Of a stretch of 64,000 nucleotides of DNA, positions 10,174-19,216 are shown piece after piece. The stretch is from Microbacterium oryzae (GTDB taxonomy: Bacteria; Actinomycetota; Actinomycetes; Actinomycetales; Microbacteriaceae), in NCBI RefSeq assembly GCF_009735645.1, contig NZ_CP032550.1, positions 1,426,001 through 1,490,000 on the forward strand, read 5' to 3'. Under the pieces are notes generated by a model. The model saw only the letters and a program-made list of their open reading frames with translations, did not search any database and was not told the origin of the DNA. The position numbers and the translations under genes were made by a program. Numbering within the stretch: position 1 is the first letter of the stretch; each line of letters opens with the position of its first letter.

Positions 10174-11472
10174 TCATTCTCCTTCCACGCGCAGCACGGA
10201 CGCCACGCGCACGACGACATCGCTCTCGGCCAGGCGGGCGACAGTGTCGCCGAGTGCCTGCTCGCGAGCCCTGTGGGTTCCGATCACGATGCGGGCGGTG
10301 CCCTCGTCATCGACGGTCTGCTCGACGGTCGCCGCGGAGACGCCGCCGTCGTTGAGGATGCCGGCGATCACGGCGAGGACGCCCTGCTCGTCGGACACCT
10401 CGAGGGTGATCTGGTAGCGGGTGCTGATCCGGCCGATCTCGGCGGTCGGCAGGCTCTGCCGCGCCGACTCCCCCACGCCCACGCCGCCGGCGATGTGGCG
10501 GCGGGCGGCGGAGACGACGTCGCCGAGCACGGCCGACGCGGTCTGCACGCCGCCGGCCCCCGCGCCGTAGAACATGAGCGGGCCGGCGGCCTCGCCCTCG
10601 ACGAACACCGCGTTGTTGCCGCCGTGCACGGTGGCCAGCGGGTGCTCGCGGCTGATGAGCGCGGGATACACGCGCACCGAGATCGCCTCGCCGTCGGCGT
10701 CGGCGAGCCGCTCGCAGATGGCCAGCAGCTTGATGACGAAGCCCGCGCGGCGGGCGCCCTCGATCATGTCGGCGGTGATCGACTCGATGCCCTCGCGGTG
10801 CACGTCGTCCATCGACACCTCGGTGTGGAACGCGAGGCTGGCGAGGATGGCCGCCTTCTGCGCGGCGTCGTAGCCCTCGAGATCGAGGGTGGGATCGGCC
10901 TCGAGGTACCCGAGGTCGGTGGCGAGCCGCTGCGCGTCCTCGGCGGAGAGGCCCTCGCGGTCCATCTTGTCGAGGATGAAGTTCGTCGACCCGTTCACGA
11001 TCCCGAAGATGCGCACGATCCGGTCGCCGGCGAGGGAGTCCTTCAGCGGGCGGATGATCGGGATGGCCCCGGCCACGGCCGCCTCGTAGGAGACGGATGC
11101 GCCGACCTGGTCGGCGGCGTCGAAGATCTCCGGCCCGTGCTGGGCGAGCAGCGCCTTGTTGCCCGTGACGACGTCGGCGCCCGAGTTCAGCGCGGTGAGG
11201 ATGTGCGTGCGAGCGGGCTCGATGCCGCCCATCAGCTCGATGACGATGTCGGCGCCGACGATGAGGCTCTCGGCGTCGGTCGTGAGCAGCTCGCGCGGCA
11301 GGTCGACGTCGCGCGGGGCGTCGAGGTCGCGCACGAGAATGCCCGCGAGTTCGAGGCGGGCTCCGCTGCGCTCGGCGAAGTCGTCGCCGTGCTCGCGCAG
11401 CAGGCGCGCGACCTGCGATCCGACGGAACCGGCGCCCAGCAGGGCGACCCTCAGCGTGCGATGGTCGATCAT
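10174..11472 (-). CDS. hom: Homoserine dehydrogenase
   Basis: Reduces aspartate semialdehyde to homoserine with NAD(P)H, the branch point to threonine and methionine. The 432-residue protein has the Rossmann motif [11 protein letters not shown] at its N-terminus and the central catalytic region ([35 protein letters not shown]). A C-terminal ACT domain ([19 protein letters not shown]) is where threonine feedback usually acts in this family. The ATG at 11472 overlaps the lysA stop as ATGA. Part of the coupled lysA-hom-thrC-thrB unit. Confidence 0.95.
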   Translation of the reverse strand: MIDHRTLRVALLGAGSVGSQVARLLREHGDDFAERSGARLELAGILVRDLDAPRDVDLPRELLTTDAESLIVGADIVIELMGGIEPARTHILTALNSGADVVTGNKALLAQHGPEIFDAADQVGASVSYEAAVAGAIPIIRPLKDSLAGDRIVRIFGIVNGSTNFILDKMDREGLSAEDAQRLATDLGYLEADPTLDLEGYDAAQKAAILASLAFHTEVSMDDVHREGIESITADMIEGARRAGFVIKLLAICERLADADGEAISVRVYPALISREHPLATVHGGNNAVFVEGEAAGPLMFYGAGAGGVQTASAVLGDVVSAARRHIAGGVGVGESARQSLPTAEIGRISTRYQITLEVSDEQGVLAVIAGILNDGGVSAATVEQTVDDEGTARIVIGTHRAREQALGDTVARLAESDVVVRVASVLRVEGE

Positions 11473-12893
11473 CCTTCTCCCTCTTCGGCCGTGGGACCGC
11501 TGTCGAGCCCGGCGTCGCGGGCGAGCAGATCGTCGATCGTCTCGCCGCGCACGATGACGCGGGCGCTTCCCGCTCGCACCGCCACGACGGGCGGGCGCGG
11601 GACATGGTTGTAGTTGCTCGCGAGCGGCACCGTGTACGCGCCGGTCACCGGCACGGCGAGCAGGTCGCCGGGGGTGACGTCGCCGGGAAGGTACTCGTGG
11701 TCGACGACGACGTCGCCCGACTCGCAGTGCATGCCGACCACGCGCACGAGCGCGGGGCCGTCGACGCCCTCGCGCGAGGCGATGCGCGCGGAGTACTGCG
11801 CCTCGTAGAGCGCGGGGCGCGCGTTGTCGCTCATGCCGCCGTCGACGCTCACGTACAGGCGCTCGGCGTCGCCGTCGTCGGTCGCGACGTGCACGGGCTT
11901 GATCGTGCCGACCTCGTAGAGCGTCACGCCCGCGGTCCCGATCACGCTGCGGCCGGGCTCGAAGGCGAGCGTCGGCAGGGGGATGCCTCGCGCCGCGCAC
12001 TCGTCGGCGACGGCGTCGACGATGCCGTCGGCGAGCTCCTCGATGGGCGACGGGTCGTCGGCGCGCGTGTAGGCGATGCCGAAGCCGCCGCCGAGGTTCA
12101 GCACCGGGATGTCGCCGCCGGCCAGCAGGCGCTCGTGCAGCTCGACGACCCGTGAGGCGGACTCGCGGAAGCCGGCGACGCCGAAGATCTGCGACCCGAT
12201 GTGGCAGTGGAGCCCCGCGAAGGCGAGGTGCGGCAGCTCGCGGATGCGCGCGACGGCCTCCTCGGCGGCGGCGAGGGTGAAGCCGAACTTCTGGTCCTCG
12301 TGCGCGGTCGCGAGGAAGTGGTGGGTCTCGGCGTGCACGCCGCTGTTCACCCGCACGAGCACGGTCTGGTCGGCGTCGAGGCGCTCGGTGATCGCGGCCA
12401 GGCGCTCGATCTCGATCGCGGAGTCGACGATGATCGTGCCGACGCCGGCCGTCACCGCACGCTCGAGCTCCCACATCCGCTTGTTGTTGCCGTGGTAGCC
12501 GATGCTCGCGGCGGGGACGCCGGCCGCGAGGGCGACCGCGAGCTCGCCGCTCGAGCAGACGTCCACGTGGAGGCCGGCCGCGACCATCCAGCGCGCGATC
12601 TCGGCGCTGAGGAACGCCTTCCCCGCGTAGTAGACGCGTGCCGAGCCGCCACGGCGGGCGGCGGCGGCGTCGAACGCGGTGCGGGTGCGGGCGGCTCGCG
12701 TGCGCGCCTCGTCCTCGTCGATCACGACGAGCGGCGTGCCGAACTCGCGGGCGAGGGCGGGAGCCGATGCGCCGGCGACGACGAGCGCGCCGGTCGCGTC
12801 ACGGACGGCCGACGCGGGCCACACGCCGGGCGCGAGGTCGTTGGGGTCGGCGGGGGGCGTGAGCCATGCGGGCGCGAGGGCGGACGAGGACAC
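11469..12893 (-). CDS. lysA: Diaminopimelate decarboxylase
   Basis: Last step of lysine synthesis: PLP-dependent decarboxylation of meso-diaminopimelate. This is a fold-III (alanine-racemase-like) enzyme of 474 residues. The PLP lysine is Lys92 in VYYAGKAF. Other motifs are HCHIGSQI, EPGRSVIGTAG (phosphate binding) and MHCESGDVV (the Cys from the neighbouring subunit). The start is GTG at 12893; no strong ribosome binding site is visible, so it is less certain than the product. First gene of the threonine/lysine run and coupled to hom; the gene before it on this strand is the DUF2993 protein rather than argS directly. Confidence 0.94.
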   Translation of the reverse strand: MSSSALAPAWLTPPADPNDLAPGVWPASAVRDATGALVVAGASAPALAREFGTPLVVIDEDEARTRAARTRTAFDAAAARRGGSARVYYAGKAFLSAEIARWMVAAGLHVDVCSSGELAVALAAGVPAASIGYHGNNKRMWELERAVTAGVGTIIVDSAIEIERLAAITERLDADQTVLVRVNSGVHAETHHFLATAHEDQKFGFTLAAAEEAVARIRELPHLAFAGLHCHIGSQIFGVAGFRESASRVVELHERLLAGGDIPVLNLGGGFGIAYTRADDPSPIEELADGIVDAVADECAARGIPLPTLAFEPGRSVIGTAGVTLYEVGTIKPVHVATDDGDAERLYVSVDGGMSDNARPALYEAQYSARIASREGVDGPALVRVVGMHCESGDVVVDHEYLPGDVTPGDLLAVPVTGAYTVPLASNYNHVPRPPVVAVRAGSARVIVRGETIDDLLARDAGLDSGPTAEEGEG

Positions 12894-13017
12894 GGGTCAC
12901 CAATCGTGGGAATGGGGTTCGCCGCGGCGCGGGATGCTCACGTCGCCGCGGTGACTGAGAGTCTATGGCACGCTCTCGCCGCCCGCGTCCGCACCGCGAC
13001 GCGCGGCGACACGCGGC

Positions 13018-13785
13018 TCAGACGCAGCCGGCCGATGCCCAGGCGCGGATGTCGGCGGCGGCGCCGTCGGCGAGCGACAGACGCACGACGAGTTCTGCGT
13101 GCTCGACGTCCGCGGAGACGACCTCGAGGCCATCCGGCAGCGCGTCGCCGTCGCACACGACGAGCGGCTCGGCGAGGGCGCTCAGATCGATCGGCGCCTG
13201 GGCGAGCGTGTCGGCCGTGAGCTCGAGGCCGCCGACGCGGATCGACTCCGGGGCGAGGACGACGTCGCCGTCCTGCACGCCGGGCACCGCGCTGAAGGCC
13301 AGCGGGATGGGCACCCCGAACAGCGACGCGGTCGTCGAGAGCTCGGCGGCCGGGCCGGGGAGCGACACGTCGATGTCGCCCCACGACAGCCAGCCGCCGC
13401 CGACCTCGTCGAGCAGCGCATCGACATCCGCCTCATCGAGCGCGATGCGCGCGGTGCCGCCGAGCGCGCCGAGGTCTTCGCCGCGCACGGGCACGCCGTG
13501 CGCGCGGATCGCGACGTCGCCGGAGAGGCCGCCGACCGAGACGTCGTCGCTGCGGACCGACAGGTCGTCGAGGCGACCGGCGATGAGCTGCGCGAGCACG
13601 ATCCCCCCGACGCCGACGTCGATCCGCTGGTCGGCGGGCAGATCCAGCTCGGAGACGATCGTCTCCCGCACGCGCTGCTCGACCATCCGTCGCGCGACGA
13701 GCTCGCCGACCACGAGCACCGCCACGACGAGCACGATCGCAACCCCCGCGGCGATGAGCGCGCGAACCCGCCGACGCGCCGTCAC
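13018..13785 (-). CDS. DUF2993 (LmeA-like) membrane-anchored protein
   Basis: A 255-residue protein with one N-terminal membrane segment (residues ~9-27, Ala/Val/Ile-rich) after a basic MTARRRVR start, then an extracytoplasmic domain of the DUF2993 type (the mycobacterial relative LmeA acts in lipomannan elongation). Internal beta-rich repeats such as DVSVGGLSGDVAIRAHGVPV are seen; no catalytic residues stand out. The GTG start at 13785 lies one base after the argS stop, so it is translationally coupled to argS. It separates argS from lysA. Its link to amino-acid genes is probably only positional. Confidence 0.78.
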   Translation of the reverse strand: MTARRRVRALIAAGVAIVLVVAVLVVGELVARRMVEQRVRETIVSELDLPADQRIDVGVGGIVLAQLIAGRLDDLSVRSDDVSVGGLSGDVAIRAHGVPVRGEDLGALGGTARIALDEADVDALLDEVGGGWLSWGDIDVSLPGPAAELSTTASLFGVPIPLAFSAVPGVQDGDVVLAPESIRVGGLELTADTLAQAPIDLSALAEPLVVCDGDALPDGLEVVSADVEHAELVVRLSLADGAAADIRAWASAGCV

Positions 13786-13786
13786 G

Positions 13787-15451
13787 TCACATCCGCTCGG
13801 GGGCGCTGACGCCGAGCAGGTGCAGGCCGTTGCGGAGCACCTGGCCGGTGGCGTCGTTCAGCCACAGGCGGGTGCCGTGCACGGGCTCCACCGGCTCGTC
13901 GCCCTTGGGCGTGACGCGGCAGTTGTCGTACCAGCGGTGGTAGAGCCCGGCGAGCTCCTCGAGGTACCGGGCGATGCGGTGCGGCTCGCGCAGCTCGGCG
14001 GCGAAGGCCACGATGCGCGGGAACTCCTGCAGGGCGCCCAGCAGCGCGCTCTCGGTCTCGTGGTCGAGCAGCTCGGGCGCGAACGTCGAGCGGTCGACGC
14101 CCGAGTCGACCGCGTTGCGCGCGACGTTGTGGGTGCGGGCGTGCGCGTACTGCACGTAGAAGACGGGGTTGTCGTTCGTGCGCTTGCGCAGCTGCTCGGG
14201 GTCGAGCGCGAGGGGCGAGTCGGCGGGGTACCGCGCGAGCGAGTAGCGCAGCGCATCGGTGCCGATCCACGAGATGAGGTCGTCCATCTCGATGATGTTG
14301 CCCGCGCGCTTGGAGAGCCGCGCGCCGTTGACCGACACGAGCTGCCCGATGAGCACCTCGATGTCCTTCTGCGGGTCGTCGCCGGCGGCGCCCGCGAGCG
14401 CCTTCAGACGGTGCACGTAGCCGTGATGGTCGGCGCCCAGCAGGTAGATCTTGTGCTGGTAGCCGCGGTCGGACTTGCTCAGGTAGTACGCGGCGTCGGC
14501 GGCGAAGTACGTGTAGATCTCGCTGTCCGAGCGGCGGACGACGCGGTCCTTGTCGTCGCCGAACGTCGTGGTGCGCACCCACACCGCGCCGCCGTCCTCG
14601 AAGACGTGGCCCTGCGCCGCGAGACGGTCGATCGCCTCGTCGATCGCGCTGGCGCCGCCATCCTTCGCGTGCAGCGTGCGCTCGCTGAAGAACACGTCGA
14701 AGTGCACGTTGAACGTCTCGAGCGACTGCTGGATCTCGCGCAGCTGGCGCGCGTACGCGAGCTCGCGCGCGGTGGCGAGCTGCGCCTCGGGGTCGAGCTC
14801 GAGCAGGTCGGGTCGCTCGGCGAGCACGGCCTGCGCGAGGTCGGCGATGTACTGGCCGGGGTAGCCGCCCTCGGGGGTGGGCTCCCCCTTCGCGCTCGCG
14901 AGCACGCTGGCGCCGAACTTGTCCATCTGCGCGCCGGCGTCGTTGACGTAGTACTCGCTGACGAGGTCGGCGCCGCTGGCCTTCAGCACGCGGGCGATGG
15001 AGTCGCCGAGCGCCGCCCAGCGGGTGTGGCCGATGTGGAGCGGGCCGGTCGGGTTCGCGCTGACGAACTCGAGGTTGATGGTGTTGCCGACCTGCGTCTC
15101 GTTGCGGCCGTAGGCGTCGCCCGCATCGACGATCGTCTTCGCGAGGGCGCCAGCCGCTGCGGCATCGAGGCGGATGTTGATGAAGCCCGGGCCCGCGACC
15201 TCGGCGGACGCGACGCCCTCGACCGCGGCGAGCGCGTCGGCGATCTCCTGGCCGAGCTCGCGCGGGTTCGCGCCGAGGCGCTTGGCGAGCTTCATGGCGA
15301 TGTTGGTGGCCCAGTCGCCGTGATCGCGGTTCTTGGGGCGCTCGAAGGCGACGTCGCCGGCGGCGAGGTCGAAGGACTCCTCCGGCCGGCGTCGCTCGAC
15401 GATCGGGGTGAGGACGGCGAGCAGGGCGGCGGCGAGGGAATCCGGGTTCAT
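13787..15451 (-). CDS. argS: Arginyl-tRNA synthetase
   Basis: Class I synthetase charging tRNA-Arg. The 554-residue protein has the N-terminal Arg-specific domain (~1-100), then SANPTGPLHIGHTRWAALGD with the HIGH signature (~125-140). The region replacing KMSKS is LSKRAGNIIEMDDL, and a C-terminal DALR anticodon-binding domain ends in LHLLGVSAPERM. A TAAACT -10 box lies 9 bases before the ATG, so the leader is very short. Divergent from the SGNH hydrolase gene. A tRNA-Arg gene lies about 930 bp away on the other strand. No T-box leader is present. Confidence 0.96.
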   Translation of the reverse strand: MNPDSLAAALLAVLTPIVERRRPEESFDLAAGDVAFERPKNRDHGDWATNIAMKLAKRLGANPRELGQEIADALAAVEGVASAEVAGPGFINIRLDAAAAGALAKTIVDAGDAYGRNETQVGNTINLEFVSANPTGPLHIGHTRWAALGDSIARVLKASGADLVSEYYVNDAGAQMDKFGASVLASAKGEPTPEGGYPGQYIADLAQAVLAERPDLLELDPEAQLATARELAYARQLREIQQSLETFNVHFDVFFSERTLHAKDGGASAIDEAIDRLAAQGHVFEDGGAVWVRTTTFGDDKDRVVRRSDSEIYTYFAADAAYYLSKSDRGYQHKIYLLGADHHGYVHRLKALAGAAGDDPQKDIEVLIGQLVSVNGARLSKRAGNIIEMDDLISWIGTDALRYSLARYPADSPLALDPEQLRKRTNDNPVFYVQYAHARTHNVARNAVDSGVDRSTFAPELLDHETESALLGALQEFPRIVAFAAELREPHRIARYLEELAGLYHRWYDNCRVTPKGDEPVEPVHGTRLWLNDATGQVLRNGLHLLGVSAPERM

Positions 15452-15460
15452 AGCGGGTCG

Positions 15461-15466
15461 AGTTTA
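15461..15466 (-). promoter_or_regulatory. -10 box of argS
   Basis: TAAACT on the minus strand, 9 bases before the argS ATG. It faces the divergent box at 15499-15504; the two promoters share about 45 bp. Confidence 0.5.
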
Positions 15467-15498
15467 CCGGGCCGTCCGGAGCGCTCGCCGCGAGCGCC

Positions 15499-15504
15499 TA
15501 TCCT
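15499..15504 (+). promoter_or_regulatory. -10 box of the SGNH hydrolase (leaderless type)
   Basis: TATCCT followed by 7 bases and then the ATG at 15512; no Shine-Dalgarno sequence lies between, so transcription probably starts at the A of the start codon. Confidence 0.55.
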
Positions 15505-15511
15505 CGACACC

Positions 15512-16363
15512 ATGACCCTGGCGCACCCGAAACGCCATGTCGCCGTGGTGCTCGCCGCGGCTGGCTTCCTCCTCCTCGGCACCGTCCTCGTGCTGGGCCT
15601 CTGGCGACCCTGGGCGCCGCTCGAGACCCCCGCCGCGGTCGCCGCCGGGCCGACGTCGAGCGACGTCGCGCCCGCCCCGCCGTCGCAGCTCTCGCTGCCC
15701 GACGATCCGTCCGTGCTCGTGTTCGGCGACTCCTGGACCTACGGGTCCGCCGCCACCGAGCGCACCCTCGGCTACGCCTACCGCTTCGGCGCGCTCGAGG
15801 GCTGGCGCACGACCGTGGACGGGGTGCGCGGCAGCGGGTACCTCAAGCCCGGTCGCGACGGTCCCGACTTCGGCGAGCGGATGGCCGCGCTCGATCCGCG
15901 TCTCGCCCCCGACCTCATCGTGGTGCAGGGATCGATCAACGACCGCCACCAGGACCTGTCGCGCTACGACGCCGCCGTCGACGCGGCGTGGGACACGCTC
16001 GAGGCCACCTACCCCGACGCGTCGGTCGTCGTGCTCGGCCCCGCCCCGCAGGTGCTTCCCGTCGAGACGCCCACGGCGGAGATCGACGAGCGCCTCACGC
16101 GCCTCGCGGCCGATCGCGGCTGGCCGTACATCTCCCCCGTGCAGGAGGAGTGGATCACCGAGGACGACTACACGCATCTCATCGACACCTCGAAGCGCGG
16201 CGCGGACCACCCCTCGGATGCGGGCCACGCCTACCTCGCCGAGCGCCTCGCGGCGGCCGTCGACGCGATGACCGCGCCGCTGCAGGTGGAGGCCGCCGAA
16301 CCGCAGGTCGAGCCCGCCGCGCCCGTGGTGTCCGACGTGTACGAGGCACCCTCCGCGCGCTGA
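15512..16363 (+). CDS. Membrane-anchored SGNH/GDSL hydrolase
   Basis: A 283-residue extracytoplasmic esterase/lipase-type hydrolase of unknown substrate. The N-terminus (MTLAHPKRHV, then an Ala/Leu/Val-rich segment at ~10-30) is a signal anchor, followed by a Pro/Ala/Ser linker to ~55. Block I is VLVFGDSWTYG with the nucleophile Ser, block III is VVQGSINDRHQ with the oxyanion Asn, and block V is ADHPSDAGH with the catalytic Asp-x-x-His arrangement. The C-terminal ~25 residues are Pro/Glu/Ala-rich. The leaderless box fixes the start. It stands alone between argS and tRNA-Arg. A role in cell-wall or polysaccharide deacylation is possible but unproven. Confidence 0.82.
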   Translation: MTLAHPKRHVAVVLAAAGFLLLGTVLVLGLWRPWAPLETPAAVAAGPTSSDVAPAPPSQLSLPDDPSVLVFGDSWTYGSAATERTLGYAYRFGALEGWRTTVDGVRGSGYLKPGRDGPDFGERMAALDPRLAPDLIVVQGSINDRHQDLSRYDAAVDAAWDTLEATYPDASVVVLGPAPQVLPVETPTAEIDERLTRLAADRGWPYISPVQEEWITEDDYTHLIDTSKRGADHPSDAGHAYLAERLAAAVDAMTAPLQVEAAEPQVEPAAPVVSDVYEAPSAR

Positions 16364-16379
16364 TAGGCTCGAGCAGCAC

Positions 16380-16452
16380 GCCTCCGTAGCTCAGGGGATA
16401 GAGCGCCGGTTTCCGGTACCGAAGGTCGGGGGTTCGAATCCCTCCGGGGGCA
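16380..16452 (+). tRNA. tRNA-Arg (anticodon CCG)
   Basis: A 73-nt cloverleaf. The acceptor stem GCCTCCG pairs with CGGGGGC, the discriminator is A, the D arm is GCTC/GAGC and the T arm GGGGG-TTCGAAT-CCCTC. The anticodon CCG lies at 16413-16415 in loop TTCCGGT and reads CGG. The anticodon stem CCGGT/ACCGA has a C.A mismatch at position 27-43; the other four pairs are normal. CCA is not fully encoded (CCG follows). Confidence 0.95.
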
Positions 16453-16457
16453 CCGAT

Positions 16458-16492
16458 GCGAAGGCCCCGCTCGTGATGAGCGGGGCCTTCGC
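16458..16492 (+). terminator. Terminator of tRNA-Arg
   Basis: A perfect 15-bp inverted repeat, GCGAAGGCCCCGCTC with its complement, around a 5-base loop (16473-16477), starting 6 bases after the tRNA. There is no long T run, as is common for actinobacterial terminators. Confidence 0.85.
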
Positions 16493-16543
16493 CATGTCCG
16501 GTCGCGTCAGGCGCCTCCTCGCCGAGGTTGAGATGATCGTCGT

Positions 16544-19066
16544 ATGCCCGCACGCCACGTCTTCGACCTCGCTCGCGTCGGCGCCGGGCTCACGGTGTCG
16601 GCGGCGCAGGCGCGGCTCGAAGCCGCTGCCGACGGCGCCCTGGTGGTCACCGCTCCCCCCGGCACCGGCAAGACGACGTTCGTGCCGCCGCTCGTGGCGA
16701 ACCTCGTGCCCGGCCGCGTGCTCCTCACGCAGCCGCGACGGGTGGCGGTGCGGGCCGCCGCGCGCCGCATCGCGCAGCTCGACGGATCGCCGCTCGGCGG
16801 GCCCGTCGGCTTCACGGTCCGCGGCGAGCGCGAGGTGTCGGACGCGACGCGCGTCGAAGCGCTCACTCCCGGCGTGCTGCTGCGGCGCCTGCTCGCCGAC
16901 CCTGCCCTCGAGGGCGTCGACGCGGTCGTGCTTGACGAGGTGCACGAGCGCTCCCTGGACAGCGACCTGCTGCTCGGGATGCTGGCGGAGGTCCGGGCCC
17001 TCCGCGACGACCTGCTCGTCGTCGCGATGTCGGCCACCGTCGACGCCGAGCCGATCGCGGCCCTCCTCGGCGACGCGACGGTCGTCGACGTCCCCTCGCC
17101 GCTCCATCCGCTCGCCATCGAGTACGCGCCGATGGACGGGCCGCGCCTGGACATCCGCGGCGTCACCCGTCCGTTCCTCCAGCACGTCGCGGACGTCACC
17201 GCGGCGGCCCGCCGCGAGGACGACGCGCTCGTGTTCCTGCCGTCCGCGCGCGACGTCGACGAGGTCGTGCGGCTCCTTCGCGAGCGCGGCGCGGATGCCC
17301 TCCCGCTGCACGGGCGCCTGTCCGCACGGGACCAGGACCGGGCCATCCGCGGGCGAGGCGCGGGCGAGCCGCCGCGCATCATCGTGTCGACCGCACTGGC
17401 GGAGAGCTCGCTCACCGTGCCCGGCGTGCGCCTGGTCATCGACGCGGGGCTGTCGCGCGAGGTGCGACGCGACCGTGCTCGCGACATGACGGGCCTGGTG
17501 ACGGTGAGCGCGTCGCGCGCGAGCGCCGATCAGCGCGCAGGACGCGCGGCTCGGCAGGGACCGGGCCGGGCCATCCGCCTCTACGCGCAGGCGGACTTCG
17601 CGCGGATGGTCCCTGCCGCACCTCCCGAGATCGCCTCGGCCGATCTCGTGGACGGCGCGCTCCTCCTCGGCGCCTGGGGCACGCCGGGCGGCGAGGGCCT
17701 CGCCCTGCTCACGCCGCCGCCACCCGGCGCGATGGCGAGCGCGCTGGCGGTGCTCCGCGAGCTCGCCCTCGTCGACGGCGACGGCCGCCCGACGGAACTC
17801 GGCCGCCGCATCGCGACGCTGCCGGTCGGCGTGCGCGAGGCGCGGGCGCTGCTGGATGGCGCGGCCGAGCTCGCCGACGCCCGTGCAGCCGCCGAGGTGG
17901 TCGCGGCGATCTCCGACGACCACCGCGACGCCGACGCCGACCTGCCGCGACTGCTGCGCGGGCTGCGGGACGACCGCGCGCCGGGCGCCGCGCGATGGCG
18001 GCGGGAGGCGACGCGGCTCGCGCGGATCGCGGGTGCGGGGGCGGGGGCGCGCAGGGGCGCGAGCGCCGGTGCGGCGGGGATCGTGGTCGCGCTCGCCCGT
18101 CCGGACTGGATCGCTCGTCGGACGGGCGAGGGCTCCCGCAGCTACCTGCTCGCGAGCGGCACGCGCGCTGCGCTCCCCGAGGGCAGCGCGCTCCTCGCGT
18201 CGGAGTGGATCGCCGTGCACGATGTCCAGCGGGCGGATGGCCGTGCCGCCGACGGGACCGGTGCCGTGATCCGGCTGGCCGCCCCGCTGAGCGAGGAGGA
18301 GGCGCTGCACGTCGGCGCGCCGCTTCTCGTCGCCGAGCGCTCGGCGCGGATCGACGGCGGACGCGTGCGGGTGCGCCTCGAGCGGCGGCTCGGCGCGATC
18401 GTGCTGGCGTCGACGCCCGCGGCTGCCGAACCGGGCGATGTGGGTCATGCAATGGTGGCGCACCTGCGGGCGGAGGGTCTCGAGGCTCTCGACTGGACGG
18501 AGACGGCGGCGGCGCTCCGCGGTCGGCTGGCCCTGCTGCACCGGCACCTCGGTGCTCCCTGGCCCGCGGTCGACGACGACGCGCTGCTCGACCGGCTCGA
18601 CGACTGGCTCGAACCCGACCTCGCGCGGATGCGGCCCGATGCCTCGCTCCGCGGCATCGACGTCGCCGGCGCGCTGCGCCGCCTGCTGCCGTGGCCGGAG
18701 GCCGCGCGCATCGACGAGCTCGCTCCCGAGCGGCTGGCGGTGCCCTCGGGCTCCACGGCGCGGATCGCCTACCCCGCTGCCGACGACGCGGCGGGCCTGC
18801 CCGTGGTGGCCGTGAAGCTGCAGGAGGTCTTCGGCCTCGCCCGCACTCCGCGGCTCGTCGGCGGACGGGTGCCGGTGCTGTTCCATCTCCTCTCCCCCGC
18901 GCGCCGCCCGCTCGCCGTGACCGCCGACCTGGAGTCGTTCTGGAACGGACCGTACCAGGACGTCCGTAAGGAGATGCGCGGGCGCTACCCGCGCCATCCC
19001 TGGCCCGAAGATCCGTGGACCGCGCCCGCCACCGCCAAGACGAACCGGCGCCTGGCGGGCGGCTGA
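16544..19066 (+). CDS. hrpB: ATP-dependent helicase HrpB
   Basis: DExH-box RNA helicase of the HrpB subfamily, 840 residues, near the usual length of 800-850. Domains in order: RecA-like 1 with Walker A APPGTGKTT (~38-46), LTQPRR (motif Ia), DEVHERS (motif II, ~131) and SATVD (motif III). RecA-like 2 follows with VSTALAESSLTVPGV and ASADQRAGRAARQGPG (motif VI), then the HA2-like region. The HrpB C-terminal domain ends in VRKEMRGRYPRHPWPEDPW. Cellular role is poorly defined; in some bacteria it is linked to mRNA processing. A GATGAT hexamer lies 6 bases before the ATG. Its 3' end faces recQ across a palindromic element. Confidence 0.93.
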   Translation: MPARHVFDLARVGAGLTVSAAQARLEAAADGALVVTAPPGTGKTTFVPPLVANLVPGRVLLTQPRRVAVRAAARRIAQLDGSPLGGPVGFTVRGEREVSDATRVEALTPGVLLRRLLADPALEGVDAVVLDEVHERSLDSDLLLGMLAEVRALRDDLLVVAMSATVDAEPIAALLGDATVVDVPSPLHPLAIEYAPMDGPRLDIRGVTRPFLQHVADVTAAARREDDALVFLPSARDVDEVVRLLRERGADALPLHGRLSARDQDRAIRGRGAGEPPRIIVSTALAESSLTVPGVRLVIDAGLSREVRRDRARDMTGLVTVSASRASADQRAGRAARQGPGRAIRLYAQADFARMVPAAPPEIASADLVDGALLLGAWGTPGGEGLALLTPPPPGAMASALAVLRELALVDGDGRPTELGRRIATLPVGVREARALLDGAAELADARAAAEVVAAISDDHRDADADLPRLLRGLRDDRAPGAARWRREATRLARIAGAGAGARRGASAGAAGIVVALARPDWIARRTGEGSRSYLLASGTRAALPEGSALLASEWIAVHDVQRADGRAADGTGAVIRLAAPLSEEEALHVGAPLLVAERSARIDGGRVRVRLERRLGAIVLASTPAAAEPGDVGHAMVAHLRAEGLEALDWTETAAALRGRLALLHRHLGAPWPAVDDDALLDRLDDWLEPDLARMRPDASLRGIDVAGALRRLLPWPEAARIDELAPERLAVPSGSTARIAYPAADDAAGLPVVAVKLQEVFGLARTPRLVGGRVPVLFHLLSPARRPLAVTADLESFWNGPYQDVRKEMRGRYPRHPWPEDPWTAPATAKTNRRLAGG

Positions 19067-19078
19067 GGCCCGACGGCG

Positions 19079-19176
19079 GGACACGTCGCAGGAGATCCGA
19101 CCCCGCTCGGCGCTGACAGCCGCGTGTTTCCGCGATCCGGATGGCCGGGGCCGACCGGATCTCCTGCGGCGTGTCC
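19079..19176. repeat. Intergenic palindromic element, type A copy 1
   Basis: Two 21-base arms (19079-19099 and 19156-19176) are complementary at all but one position; both contain the core CGCAGGAGATCCG or its complement. They enclose 56 bases with weaker inner pairing. It fills the gap between the convergent hrpB and recQ genes. The same arm sequence recurs at 49284-49387. It may work as a bidirectional terminator, but it looks like a dispersed repeat. Confidence 0.8.
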
Positions 19177-19216
19177 GGCGCGCGGCGCAGCAGGTGAAGC
19201 GCGAACGCTCCGCGGG

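Noticed and set aside
15452..15511. T-box or other leader for argS
   Set aside because: The -10 box is nine bases before the start codon, leaving no room for a leader RNA.
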